64,000 bases of DNA from Biscogniauxia marginata. Its lineage: Eukaryota; Ascomycota; Sordariomycetes; Xylariales; Xylariaceae. The DNA lies in assembly GCA_022695795.1 (NCBI GenBank), contig MU404056.1:986695-1050694 (forward strand). The letters are read 5' to 3'. The notes beneath the pieces are model-generated. The model made no database searches. It was given only the letters and a program-made list of their open reading frames with translations, and had not been told where the DNA came from. Both the position numbers and the translations under genes were made by a program. Positions within the stretch are counted from its first letter, which is position 1; each line of letters starts with the position of its first letter. Positions 35,279-47,022 of this stretch are shown here, piece by piece.

Positions 35279-35855
35279 ATGTCTGACGAGGAGCGCGAGA
35301 CAAAGCCTTTTAAGTTCGTCACTGGTGAGTCTTCCACAGAATTGCCTCATCAAGAGTCAAACCGCTTGAGCCGTTACCCATTGCTAACTTCTTATTTCTA
35401 GCTGGTAGGCACCCTCTCCCGAAAATCCAGGCATGCGATCGAGAAGCATATGCGAAACAATTACGACTTCGATGCGTCGCGTTATATCATCCCGAAAACT
35501 AGTCCGACTGACATGATGCAGGTGTCGATGCCCGATTCCCCAACATGAACCAGACCAAGCACTGCTGGCAGAACTACGTCGACTACCACAAGTGCATCAA
35601 CGCCAAGGGCGAGGATTTTGCTCCCTGCCGCCAGGTATGGGCTTGCATATAGCTAGATAGCTAGCTAGCTGCCTTGATGATATAGGAATACTTCACTGAC
35701 TTGCTCAGTTCCTCCTAGCCTACCGGTCTCTATGCCCTAGCGGGTGGTACCAGCGGTGGGATGATCAGCGCGGTTAGTAGGAACCCGTTGTCCGAAATCA
35801 ACAAAGCTAATCTGTTGCAGAGGCTGGAAATTTCCCTGCCAAGCTCGATGGTTAG
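35279..35855 (+). CDS. cox12: Cytochrome c oxidase subunit 6b (Cox12), five exons, 86 aa
   Basis: An intermembrane-space subunit of complex IV. Exons: 35279-35324, 35402-35404, 35522-35634, 35709-35772 and 35821-35855. The fold is the twin-cysteine helical hairpin: Cys31-x9-Cys41 and Cys52-x10-Cys63, a Mia40 import substrate. Conserved motifs [21 protein letters not shown] and WDDQREAGNFP are intact. Exon 2 is only 3 nt (CTG): it lies directly between an acceptor with a perfect branch site (GCTAACTTC...TTCTAG) and a GTAGGC donor, and it yields VTAGVDARF. Skipping it would give VTGVDARF, one residue shorter and still in frame. The rest of the model is secure, and the micro-exon is likely. Confidence 0.93.
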
Positions 35856-36977
35856 ATATATTGCGAACGCGAGGAACGGTAGAAGCAGCAGATACGGGAC
35901 GGCAGCACGGTGTAGTTTTAGACTTTCGGGTCAAGTTAACGATCAAGCTCGTCACCAAATTTCTATGTTCCCTGCTCTTCCCGTTCTTCTTGGGTAGCTC
36001 CACCACAGTCGTATCGATCACGATGACCATGGCCTTACTACTGGTTGATAAACATACCACTCAGTCAGAACATATCCCTGGGACTACTACAGATTGTATT
36101 ATAATACAATTAGTTAGATCGCCGTGTCGCCTTCAGATACATATGACACCATATGATAGAGGACGGCGATGCAAAAATTAATCCGTACTTATATCGAGTC
36201 AAACTCGGTGATGTTACGTCATGCGTATGATAAGCATAGGCTATAGGCTTGAGGGGTAAGTTCTCAAACCCCGCTACCATAATATATAGACTATAGACGT
36301 AGTCTTTTTCTCTCTCGGATCTCAAATCTCAACATGGCATAAGAGCTAGGGTTGTGTGTACATGAATGACTTGTCTTAAGAGTTTATAACAAGCTAGCAT
36401 ACGTCGTTGATGTCGTAAAGGCACAGAAGCAAAAATATGTTACTACTTGACAATTAACATCTGAACCCCCTGTTAAAATTCGGCTCTAAACTCACCTCTC
36501 ATGGGGCGTTGCATCGGATAGTGTAACGGAAGGGAGCATGCATAGATACAATATATTGAGGCCATGACCGTTCATTCCCCAATGCTGGAAACTTGAGCTC
36601 TCACGGCTAGCACAAACTGGCCTAGCCGAAGTGAACGAAGGATAGAACGTAACATTTAAAGGGAAAATGCGACGTTATTTTTGCAATAGAGTCTCAAAAT
36701 CACCATTTTTTTATAGATGAATTTTTATTTCAACTTACTATAAAAGAGGGACATACTAAGTAAGACCACATATTTCGGGTCGATCGATGAGATCCACTCA
36801 AGGCCGGGCAGCACGGGGGCCCACTTGCAGACTGGATTTTCGACGGCCCGGAAACGCCAAGAGTTCCCGAAATTTAGTATCGATCTTGAATTTCAATACC
36901 TAATCACTGAATACCGACACGCTCAACCCATTCTCGACGTCACCGCGAGCGCAAGAAAAGCTCGCATAACGGTCAAG
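35856..36977. other. Intergenic, no gene seen
   Basis: 3' region of COX12 and promoter of the mitochondrial ribosomal protein gene. Moderately A/T-rich around 36650-36770. Open frames are short and unsupported. Confidence 0.6.
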
Positions 36978-37937
36978 ATGGTCAATCCAGGGAAGCGGAT
37001 GCACAGATTGCAAGCCGTAAGACTGAGCCACTCCAATTGATCTTCCACAATTGATGCTAACCTGGTTTTCTCCCCCTCCATTATAGAAGGTAAAACCGCC
37101 CGCTCGCCGCAAAGAAAATAAAAGTCCAACCAAAAACACGGATCGCCTCTCTAGAGAACTGAAGGCTGACGACGACCGACTCTTGCTATTTTTATTATAG
37201 TTGCTAGCAATGCGGCACGGCCCCGGCGCAGCGATATTACCGCCCGAGATCACGAGGATACATCTAGACTTCGCCCTGAAGTGGCACAACGGACACCTTG
37301 GGCCTAGGTATGCCAGCGCTCTCTCGCCTTCTTCAACTATATCAGCCTCGACTAGCAGTCACTTCTTCCCCCGTTTCCGCCTACGTAGCAGCAGCGCAAT
37401 ATCTTGCTAACACGACCCCACCTCTCCACCCCGCGCAGGAAATTCTGGAGGACCTGCCTCCCGCGGCTCAAGTACTGGAACCCCGCGGTCCCGATGCTCG
37501 TGAACCGGACGGCCGACCAGACGGCGCCGGCCAAGATGTCGATCTACTTCCGGCAGGCGTCCCTCGACCCGTCCGCGTCGTCAGCCGTGCTGGCCTCGGC
37601 GCGCAACATGCTGCCCCTCGCGCAGCAGCCGCACAGCAGCACGGAGAACGAGCACCCGGCGCCGCCGCCCGAGGAGGGCGAGCGCGTCGTCACGATCGAC
37701 ATGAAGAACGTGCACTCGGACGCGATCCTCACCGAGTTCCTCCAGAAGACGGGCGCCGCCGCCGTCCACCCGACCCCCGACGAGCTCGTCGAGATGCGCC
37801 AGGTCGACGAGCTCGCCGAGCGCGCCGCCTTCGACCGCGCCATCGTCAAGAACTACATCGATACCAAGCGCCGCGAGGAGCGCATGCTCGCCCTCGCCCG
37901 CCAGGAGGCCGAGGCCATCAAGATGGCGAATCAGTAA
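36978..37937 (+). CDS. Mitochondrial ribosomal protein, L51/S25/CI-B8 fold (Mrp49/mL61-like), 214 aa
   Basis: Three exons: 36978-37016, 37201-37307 and 37439-37937. Intron 1 (184 nt, GTAAGA...TTATTATAG) is phase 0. Intron 2 (131 nt, GTATGC...CGCGCAG) splits the Arg of GPRKFW. The N-terminal domain is the thioredoxin-like fold shared by mitoribosomal L51/S25 proteins and complex I subunit B8: ILPPEITRIHLDFALK, then KFWRTCLPRLKYWNPAVPM and a strand around MSIYFR. The C-terminus is a long charged helix rich in Glu, Arg and Ala (about 160-214). Most similar by pattern to fungal Mrp49 (mL61); assignment to the large subunit is therefore inferred. Exon 3 is much richer in GC than the flanks. Confidence 0.85.
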
Positions 37938-39069
37938 AATAAAAAATAAATAAAAAAAGAGAGACAGAATAGAATATGTTTTACGTAGGTACCTATGTGG
38001 TTATAACGAAGTGCTCCCCCAAAAGAAAGGGGGCGTGGGGAGGTTCGCAATCAGAGGGAAATATAGGATGTGGTATACATACCAAGCGACGATTCAGGAG
38101 GTAGAGTATGGCTGAAAGAGAGCCGGGCTTCGCAAAACCCCGGCTTGGCCTCGGTTGGGGGCTATGTACGAGATATATGTATCGCATATGAAAAAAAGAA
38201 ACCCGAATAGGGGGCAGGTGGTAAGGCGCAAGAGAAGGCCTATCCGCATGACACTTATTTATACCAAGAAATGAAAAGAGAAAAAAATTCAAGAAAGGAA
38301 AACATATCACAACAAACACCCCGGTCCAGCAAAGCAGTTTTGCGTTCTTCCAATGCGCAGAAAGGCAGGCGAGGCTGATCCCGCATAGAAAAAAAAAACC
38401 CAACCTTGCATACACTCTGAGATAGATAAGCCCGTATTTTCCACCATGGCCTATCTCAATTTTACGTCAAGGAAGAGCAAAAACACCCGTCCGTTTAAGG
38501 ATACCATTATCGCGGCCACGGGTCTGGTGTCTCGGCCTAATGGGTTTTCGCGGTCCAAAATATCTTGACGGTCGACAAATTGATCAGGTTTCACGTATAT
38601 ATAGGTATTCAAGTGAATAGCCATTATGCCTTGATATATACTACTCAGTGGGGAGGGATATCTTGAGCGTTGAATCTAAAGCTGGATGATTGATTTCCGT
38701 GTATACACTACTTAGCATTACCCCAAAAGCTCTCATCAAACCTTGAACTATCCCGAGATTATTACCATGTCATCGAATCATTGATTCTATGTTACTAGTC
38801 ATCATGATAATTTCCGTGAAAAATGTCGTGTCGTATTTCAAAGTTTCATTCTACTATAATTATCAAGCATACCATCATACTGTACAATATTATAACAACC
38901 CTGTACGGCCATGCCCTGGATCCCCTTTTTATCATTACCACGCCTTCCCCATTTCTGTTTACCCAGAGACTAGAGCAATTCAAGCTTATTGTCAGCCTCG
39001 ACTTCTTAATTCCACGTTTGTGTGTTTTCAACTCCGCAACCACAAGGTAGCCCAAATCTTAGCCTATAT
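37938..39069. other. Convergent intergenic region
   Basis: Lies between the 3' ends of two convergent genes. A TAGGTACCTA word is at about 37986, with A-rich runs at 37938-37965 and 38388-38400. No gene is seen. Confidence 0.6.
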
Positions 39070-42000
39070 TCAGACCTCAGTCTCGACGTCTGGTTGTCGT
39101 CCACTCAGCGAGCCGACCTTTGTGACGCGGCGCATGGCATACAGGGCTTCGTCCCTGGCGAACTGGACGTTGCGCATCGGCTTCCACTGCATCAGGCCAC
39201 GGTGCTGGCGATGCAGGTCACGGCTCCTTGTCTTGTAATCCTTGTACTGCTTGATGGGGTTCTTGCTGCTCTTGGACTTAGAGGACGCGGCCGAGCTCGA
39301 ACTTGTCGCAGTGCCGTTTGTACTTGATACCGTCAGGCTGCTACCATGGTCACCGTTGGCGTCAGTAATGTCGGCATTAGAGCCATCCTGGATACCAAGG
39401 TCGGTGGACGCGTGCTTGATGTGTTGTCTGGGTGACCCCGGCTCTTCGGAGGAGTCCTCAGAGTCGTACTGGTCATCCTCATCCTCGGCTCTTTCGCCGT
39501 TCATGTACTTGGTGGGATCATCACCAAAAGCGCTGGACCAGTCCTCTCCGTTCTTTGACAGCCATCTCTCCTTATCTTCCTCGGGAATCGAGGCGAGCAC
39601 GTCTCGGCCTTGCGTCAACGACGCATCGTGCAGTTTCCGGATGTTCGGTGGCAGCTCACTAGACACCTCTTCTTTACGAACACCCTCTGCAAAGCACGCT
39701 TCCCATGTCTCGATAGTTTCGCGCGAGTCGTTGTCGCTTACAAATCGAAGGTGGTCACGGTCCGTGCCTGCCTTAAATCTGCCCCGGAATTGCAGGCGCC
39801 CAACTTCCTCAATCTGTATGTCGGGAATAGATTTGAAGTTTTCCGGTGTGATGAAGTTCTGAGATAATCTCATTGGGTTGTTGCATTTCAATATAGGGAT
39901 GTCGAAATCTTTCTCGTCGCTATCGACCAAACCCTGTAGCCAAATCGCAGCGAAATGTTCTGGGTGACGCTTGCCAGGCAGATGGAACTCGATGAAGATG
40001 GGTGATCTATAACGGTATCTAACAGGCAAGCGGGGCTTTGGGTTATTTGTGATACCGCTGATATTCCAGGATAATGAATCACCGTCTGTTTCACACTGCT
40101 CTCGTTTGACCACGGCAGAACTACCACCAGTTCTTATCTTGAGCTTGGTCTTGCCGTGGCCAGAACCAGTAAACGTAGAGGTAATCTTATCCGATAAAAA
40201 CTCGAATGTTCCAACTTCCCAGCCAAGCAGTGGAGGTGGTAGCTTAAGTTCGACGGATCGGAATAGAAGTGAAATTCGGACACGCCCGAATCCAATACCA
40301 CCATCCAATGGGTACCATCTCGTAGACTAAAGAATCATGTTAGTAAGGGAACGGTAGGGAAACATCAAGTATTCGACATACCTGACTAGCTGTTTGCAAG
40401 ACATCCGAGAGCTTCAAGGGAACAACACCAAGGATGGGGTCGTGTTGTCTGTTTCGGGAGTCGCGCACGGCAACAGTGACGATGGCAGACTTCCAGTCTC
40501 GGATGAAGCGCTCGGTGCCCGCATTATAGATAGGTTTTGAGGAGATGACTTTTGTTCTGGTCTTATAAATCTGTAATAATTGTTAGTAACTACCAGCTTG
40601 GCCATAGCATGTAGACGTACCAATTCGTCATTGAGCATAATGGTACAGTAAGCACTTGGCAACTTTTTACTTTGCTCTTCCTTGATCTCGCCAGCATCAC
40701 GGGCTGGTTCATACTCCCGACCGCCCTTGCGCTTGCCGCCCTCTGAGCCCTTGACGTTCTCTAACTCGAGATTAACGATCTGGTGAACGACAACACTGAG
40801 AATCCCGGACGGCCAAAGGGGGTCTGGTGGTGTGTGTGTCACTGCATCCTCCTCAGCATTATCCAGTGTTCCTTTATCATCTTGTAGTTCCTTCTTATCT
40901 CGAAGCTCTTCTGGCAGATCGAGGTCCTTGCCGTCAGTCCGTAGGGCAGTTCGGAATTGGGTCTTGCCAAAATAACCAACTTCCCAGTGCAGCTCTCCAG
41001 GCATACTACTCTCTGCCTTAACACCCCTGAGCTTTGAAACCTGTTGATATATTTTCCCAGGATGTTGAATGAGCTTTTGCAGTGAAAGCTCAACCTTTCC
41101 AACGACATCGTCGGCGCTTGAACGATCGCTATCCCATAACTCCATCGAGAGTTGCTCGTCTGCCTTGATGAGATCTGACGTAACTAATAGAGCACAGGTC
41201 TCTTCAAACAACGGATTGAGATCATCCTGGATAACACGTGTGCAGTACATAGGCTTGCCGAACTTGGAAAAGCTAACGGTAATGTACGGGTCTGAACCAC
41301 CACCTTCCGAGCCTCGGCGGTCTTGTTTCGAAAGGCCAACGGCCTTGTGAATTCGAATGAAGAGAATTCCCATAGCGTTGGTTTCTTTCTGGATGTCATC
41401 ACCTTGCAACATCTTACCAAGTTCGATAGTCATAGACTTCGGCGCAACATACATGCCAGCGGCCGTCATGATGGCCCAATTAACAAAATTAGAAATAAGC
41501 GGTAGATTGAGGATATTGACACCGCGCTCGATCATGGGAGTACAGCCAGCCTCAACCTTAGGAAGCCCCATCAGTGTGAACGTGACCGCCTTCAAGAATG
41601 GCGGCTGAGGAGACATCTGCAGTCTAAGTCGTACAGTACCCACGAGCCCTATCAGCTCGACCCCTAGAATATGGTAAGCGAATGCATTCACATGTTTTAC
41701 GTTCATGACATACAAATAGGCAAAGGAACACCAAATAGCCCTTTGATACCCAGATAGAAAACCAATTGCATGCCCATGTTCGTAGCTTTGGCAGACACGT
41801 TTTCCGTGGATGGCTTGGCGTGGTAAGCAAAAGATGCTTCCAAGTTGTAGTAGTCGCCACCTTCTTCATCGGCAGCGAGTTCTTGAGGGTCCTTGGTTTT
41901 CGCATTCTCCCTGTGCATCTCATCCTTGACATCTTGCATGTGAGCATCAGGAAGAGCACGAAGGCTCAGAATTCGGATGGGGTTGTTGCCCTGGGAAATA

Positions 42001-42987
42001 TCGGCAACCTTTACGTTTTCTATAATGCCAGGAACCGAGGCTTGCATAACGTCCTTTATCAGGTTAGTGTCGTAGCATAGTCTAAGATATTTATAAGAGA
42101 CATACCTCAAGAGTGTCCGCTACAGAAGCGAACATTTCTGGATTGACCAAGCCCCAGACAATGCCCATCAGTGCATTCATCCACTCGACGGACTCGGGGA
42201 TAAGGTTCACAACAGCAGTCTCACCTCGCTTCTGTTCACTGGACCATTCGATATCTCGACCTCGCCGTACGAGATCCTTCATCCAAAGGAATATGCCAGA
42301 GGAGATGCAGATGGCCAAAGGGATTAGGCCCAACAGGCGGCCCCCGAACAATTTGCCGGCAAGTATAATGGCGAAGAAAACCACAGCACACAGTATTGTA
42401 GCCCGCTGTTCAACAATGGCAAACATAGGCTCATAGCTGACGGATGGAGTAGGATGGAATAGGACATTCGTTTTCTCGCCATGGATGGGAACATCTGAAG
42501 TGGACCCAGTCGCGACAGGGTCCGGAGGCGCTGTGATATCTTGTTGCTTTCTATACTCCTCTCCAGACTGAGTGGGCTCCGTCTTGGCCGTTGTTTCCTT
42601 GCCCAAGTTCGCATTTGGCACAGAGAGCTAGTAGAGGGCAGTCAGCAAGCCGAGGACATATAATGCTGGCGAAGCAAAGGAATTGGGGCGTACATAAGGA
42701 TTTTCCGTAGCTTCCTTCGAATCTGTGTTCTCATCATCAATCTCAATCTGTTTGCCGGTAACAGGATCGGTCACAATTCTGCCTTGACCTTTCGTGGGGT
42801 GGCTCTGGTTAGTGTGCGCCTTGACATCCCCGTCCTTCTTATTGCCTCTCTGCTCAGCATCAATCTTAGCATCTCGTTCTCTTTTTTCCTTATCCAAAGA
42901 GGCAGCAAATTCTCTGATGTTAGGGATTCGATTATTTCCAGAATAGTGGCCGCCTGCTGGAGCGCGGTGATTCTTCTCGGCCGACAT
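39070..42987 (-). CDS. SMP/C2-domain lipid-transfer protein, Mug190-like, 1214 aa
   Basis: Six exons: 42987-42694, 42627-42106, 42053-41714, 41663-40621, 40570-40382 and 40326-39070; all joins keep phase. The N-terminus is charged and disordered. Two adjacent membrane segments follow at about 174-190 and 195-213. The SMP (TULIP) domain is at about 225-440 (SVEWMNALMGIVWGLVNPE, the family's entry motif). A C2 domain (GILFIRIHKAVGL...DPYITVSF) and a second C2 (GILSVVVHQIVNL) follow, the second completed by exon 5. The C-terminal third is family-specific, with a Ser-rich disordered tail. Proteins of this layout (tricalbin/extended-synaptotagmin-like, S. pombe Mug190) sit in the ER and tether it to other membranes while moving lipids. 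Acidic calcium ligands in the first C2 appear partly kept (SDPY, DDLNP). Identification is firm at family level. Confidence 0.9.
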
Positions 42988-45657
42988 GGTTACTGGCGCA
43001 CTTAGGTGAATAGGTTAGAGCACCTAGATTAGGTCATTTAGAGGAAAGGAGAAGATGGAAATGCAATGTATTTGCTCCGATTAATTACTTCACTCCTGCT
43101 AGGTAGACTAGGAGAATGAAACCTGGCCTGGAGCTGTGGTGTAGGAAACAGACAGGGTCTTCTGGTATGAACCAGGAAGCGTAATAGGGAAGAGGGTAAC
43201 TAGGGAATTATATTGTTGTAATATCTCTTTTCCTGGATACGTGTATCTAGCTCATGGGGAGATAATAAGCTACCAAGCCCTGGTTCACGACAGAACAGGT
43301 TTGCATCAATCAACAGGAAATCTTTGTACGCGGGCTGGCAGGCAAGGCAGGTAAAGCCCTGACTTGGTGTCATTCAACGAGTAAAGGTATGTATGACGTC
43401 GGTGGGGCAGCTTGAAAGAGCTGGAGCAAAGTGCTGTCCAAGCTTCTTCCCATGCCAAGCCAGGTTCGGCAGGGATCTACAAGGCCTATAAGCCCCGGGC
43501 CTTAGCTTGCCTGGCTGCTGGAACCTCCCTGGCCTCGATGCGGTACCGGGGTTAGATACGCAAACGACATCATTCATACCCCACACTATCATCATCATCA
43601 TCCATCATCATCACTATCATCCACAGTACATGTAGTACATTCGAAATAATGAGCTAGAAAATATATGTAGATCACACAATTATATATATTCTCTTCTCTT
43701 CTCACCACCTACGTACAAGCAGATTACTTCAAACCCGGACCACAAACGAGAAACAATATTGAATTGCGTTAACATAGGTACATGTAGGTAAGCACCACAG
43801 CTTCCCACGTGGTGGATGGTTCGCAGTATAGGCCTATCTTAGGACTCCATGCAGAAGGGGGGGTCGGTTGTCAATGCAGTTTATATTTTCCTTGTATAAA
43901 CCAGTCTATCGGTGATAATTTGCTTTTCAATTTGGCGATATGAGGTCTTGTACATGTACACCTAGATACCTGGTAGTATAGGCTAGTCGCAGCTGAATTG
44001 TTTCAGCTGTACATGCAAGTCTCTCCGTTTGCGTCATTACCTACCCCGGCATCGATCACCTACGAGTACTCGTCTCTTGGTACGCTGCGTCGATCTGACG
44101 ATCATGCATAACCCGATGTTTCCTGCTTCGTTCGGAGAGTATTCATCGAACTTTCTATATCAGATCGCGATTTTGTGATCTCGTCTGATCCATATAACAC
44201 ATCTAGTCAGGCCTCAGTCCAAACTGTCGAAATCCACACATGCATTTATTGTTAAGATCTAAATCTAAAGGTTGCGGGGTGATTACCGCAAGTACAATGT
44301 GTATTCAGTTGAATAGCCAAGCGTGAGAAAATGCTCCGCACACATAGTAGCTACTTGGCGGGATCGATGATGTCTCGGGTGGCAGCAAACAAAAAACCGA
44401 GCTTCTCAGAGGTGCCCATGACCAACAGGTAGCTAGGAAGAAACAGTGAGGTTTTCGTAGATAACGCTAGTACGTATAAATGAAACAGATGCCACAACCC
44501 GAGTCGGCTTTCCGATGCTTATAGTAAGTAGCTTTTAATATAAGACTAACTGCATGCTAATGAGGAATATAATACAATTTTTGATGTTGTTGTCCGAGAG
44601 ACTGATAGGACTTTCATGTTGATAATGATAATTGGAAAGGCCACTCATGAACCCTAGGGAACTAGATGGGTGATGAGTCTATATATAAAATACGAGTACT
44701 TAAAGTTGTTCCTTGCAGTTCGTTTCCAAGCTACTACATATACTATCATACAAGACCACAATTGTTAGGGATCTAAAAATGGCAACCCCGAGACTAGCGG
44801 GCTTAGAGGGTAGTAAATTGGGCAGGGAAGGTATGCAAGAGTTGTTATGCCCCGAAGGGATTTCTTTTATGCAACGTTTGACTATATGTATCTCCTAGAA
44901 GATCAACCAGCGGTGGTCCTATTCAATGTTTTAAAAGGGTTTATAATAGAGAGAAGACTGTTTTGGAAAGACTTAAATGTTTTCTTCCATTTTCCCTACA
45001 CAATTCTGCTTTATTATTTTCATCGTCGTTTCTGGGATCTCGTGCTGCCCATTTTTTTCTTATTACACAAATGCAACTCTAATATTCTAAATTTAATAGA
45101 ATCCTATAACACTAACTAACGTCTATAATGAGTATATTAATCAAATAAGTAAACAGCACACTATCAACTATATACACTCATACTAGTTATTTGAGTTGAA
45201 ATATCGCTTATTCTTTTAGCAATTTCTAATGAAGCGGTCGGGATCAAGTTTGCTCGAATAAGTTGAATTCATTTCCTTCGTATTCTCATCCAGGCATACG
45301 TGATACTCTCTGAAAAGCAAATAGATATATACTGTACAACATAACGCTAATGACTATAAATGATACCCTTCCCCTAAACCATCTAGCCATACCGACTAGT
45401 CAAATCATGAAATGCAATGCGCCTTTTAGCCTCATGATAATAATGCGTTTACGTCCCAATCCTAGTATGTGTCAATCCCAAGGCCAGCCGAATTCAATTT
45501 TCGGCATCTTGGCCTTAGACTCTGCCTGTCTGTATAGATCCCCGGCCTGATCGAAAAGGGGGCTTTATAATGATAATATATGCCGGTAAAACCAAGGCAA
45601 TGATCATCCCTCCCATCCAGGTCCCGAGCAGAACCGACATTTCCCTTCATCCATTGA
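42988..45657. other. Intergenic, no gene seen (2.7 kb)
   Basis: Promoter side of the SMP/C2 gene and 3' side of the next minus-strand gene. It holds an ATC/CAT-rich stretch near 43585-43625 and an A/T-rich section at 44480-45340. Two short open frames near 44713-45119 are low-complexity and unsupported. Confidence 0.55.
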
Positions 45658-47022
45658 TCAATGTTGTACCTCATTGCTTGTCAAATCTGGCGGAATCGGC
45701 GTGTCCCTCCTCTTCCCCGTCTTCGGGTCGGTCGGATCTACGGACCCGAGGCGGTCGGTCTGCGGCTGCGGCTGTACTATATCGGGTCCTGTGGAGACGG
45801 TTGGAGTCCTCTGATCTAGGTCCATGCTATACGGCATGGCTGAACTGCTTGACAGCATGCCGTTGGTGGTATCCAACATCTCGATATCCATTCCGTCTGC
45901 AGGCGTGCCCATTTCCGATTCCGCAAGCTCCACGCTAACCTTGACCGCCGTCAGGGGTTCTGGTGTAGCTGCCTTCGCAGGAACGGTTGCCCTCAGTGTA
46001 GATGCCTCGGCCGTAGCTCGGATGGCGGCCATTGCCCCGCTCTCATTTTCTTCATCCTCTTGACCAATAGTCCACACCCATTTTCTTTTTTTCTCCTTTT
46101 TCTTGCGTTTCCGGACCCCGTCAGGTCTAGGTGAAAGGATAGGAGTCCCGGCGCGGAGTCCAGCCATCCGCCTCCGCATCTCCTCAAATGGTCCAGGCGT
46201 CTGTCCTCCATCACGTGTCTCCTCTGCTGAATAAGCCATAGCCAGGTCCAACACCATTTCAGAGTCCTCTATCATGGGTGATGGGGTATAAGGCGATGCT
46301 TCCTCCGTAAGTAGTTCGATATGTGACTTTGTGTACTTCTCCGTAGTAATGGTCTGGGTGAGTGGTGACTCATATCCCACCCTTCTTGCTGCCTTTTCTT
46401 GTAGACGAAGAGATTGTCTTCTCGGCGAAATAGGAGACTTGGAACTATGTGGTGGCAAAGGAGAGTTCCGTAGTATACTATGGAGTGACCTGTTATGACT
46501 GTATGGTGCCTTAGAACCCACGCTATAGGCCGCGTTAGCCATTCGACGGTAGCTCTGAGCAGGCGACGAAGGCAAAGCCTGTTTCCTAGTGTCCTTGGAC
46601 CCGAAGGCGAACCTCTTGGGCTCCGACCCAGCTGACATTGGCGGTGTTGCTGTCATTGTGCTTGGGAATATAATATCCATCTGTTGGGCTGGCGACCTAG
46701 GGTTGGCAGAAAGCGGGGTGTCAGGCAGCGTAGCAGTATATGGTGTTTGGACTCTCTGTTGCTGGCCCTTGAGGGATTCGGGGTTAGTCTGGAGTTTGAG
46801 CGGTTGGTGAAGGTTTATTGCTGTTAAGGGTGTCGACTGCACAGGCGTCGACCTCTCGATGGCCGTCACGTAGACATTAGAGAGAGTATTGAAAGCAGTT
46901 GGTGACCTGGGATTCACGTTCGCTAATGAGCTCTTCGACGACCTGATGTTCGGCCCAGGGGTTGATTTGGTCTGAAGAGACAGCCTTGGTCTCCGAGAAG
47001 GACCTGGGCTTGCCATTTTCAT
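45658..47022 (-). CDS. Unrecognised Ser/Pro-rich disordered protein, about 454 aa
   Basis: A single large frame on the minus strand ending in TGA at 45660-45658. I start it at 47022, the first ATG. The frame is open a little further to an acceptor-like TTTTTCTACAG at about 47070, so an untranslated or coding upstream exon is possible. Most of the protein is low-complexity Ser/Pro/Thr with many SP and TP sites, suggesting kinase targets. There are two basic segments: SPRRQSLRLQEKAARR in the middle, and a Lys-rich run (RKRKKKEKKRKWVW), a likely nuclear localisation signal, near residue 315. The KWVWTIG motif and the acidic stretch after it seem the most ordered part. No enzymatic motif is visible. 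The gene is likely real; the function is unknown. Confidence 0.65.
   Translation of the reverse strand: MKMASPGPSRRPRLSLQTKSTPGPNIRSSKSSLANVNPRSPTAFNTLSNVYVTAIERSTPVQSTPLTAINLHQPLKLQTNPESLKGQQQRVQTPYTATLPDTPLSANPRSPAQQMDIIFPSTMTATPPMSAGSEPKRFAFGSKDTRKQALPSSPAQSYRRMANAAYSVGSKAPYSHNRSLHSILRNSPLPPHSSKSPISPRRQSLRLQEKAARRVGYESPLTQTITTEKYTKSHIELLTEEASPYTPSPMIEDSEMVLDLAMAYSAEETRDGGQTPGPFEEMRRRMAGLRAGTPILSPRPDGVRKRKKKEKKRKWVWTIGQEDEENESGAMAAIRATAEASTLRATVPAKAATPEPLTAVKVSVELAESEMGTPADGMDIEMLDTTNGMLSSSSAMPYSMDLDQRTPTVSTGPDIVQPQPQTDRLGSVDPTDPKTGKRRDTPIPPDLTSNEVQH

Noticed and set aside
44713..45119. Two overlapping plus-strand frames (61 and 90 codons)
   Set aside because: Low-complexity A/T-rich translation rich in Phe, Tyr and Leu; no motif or intron model.
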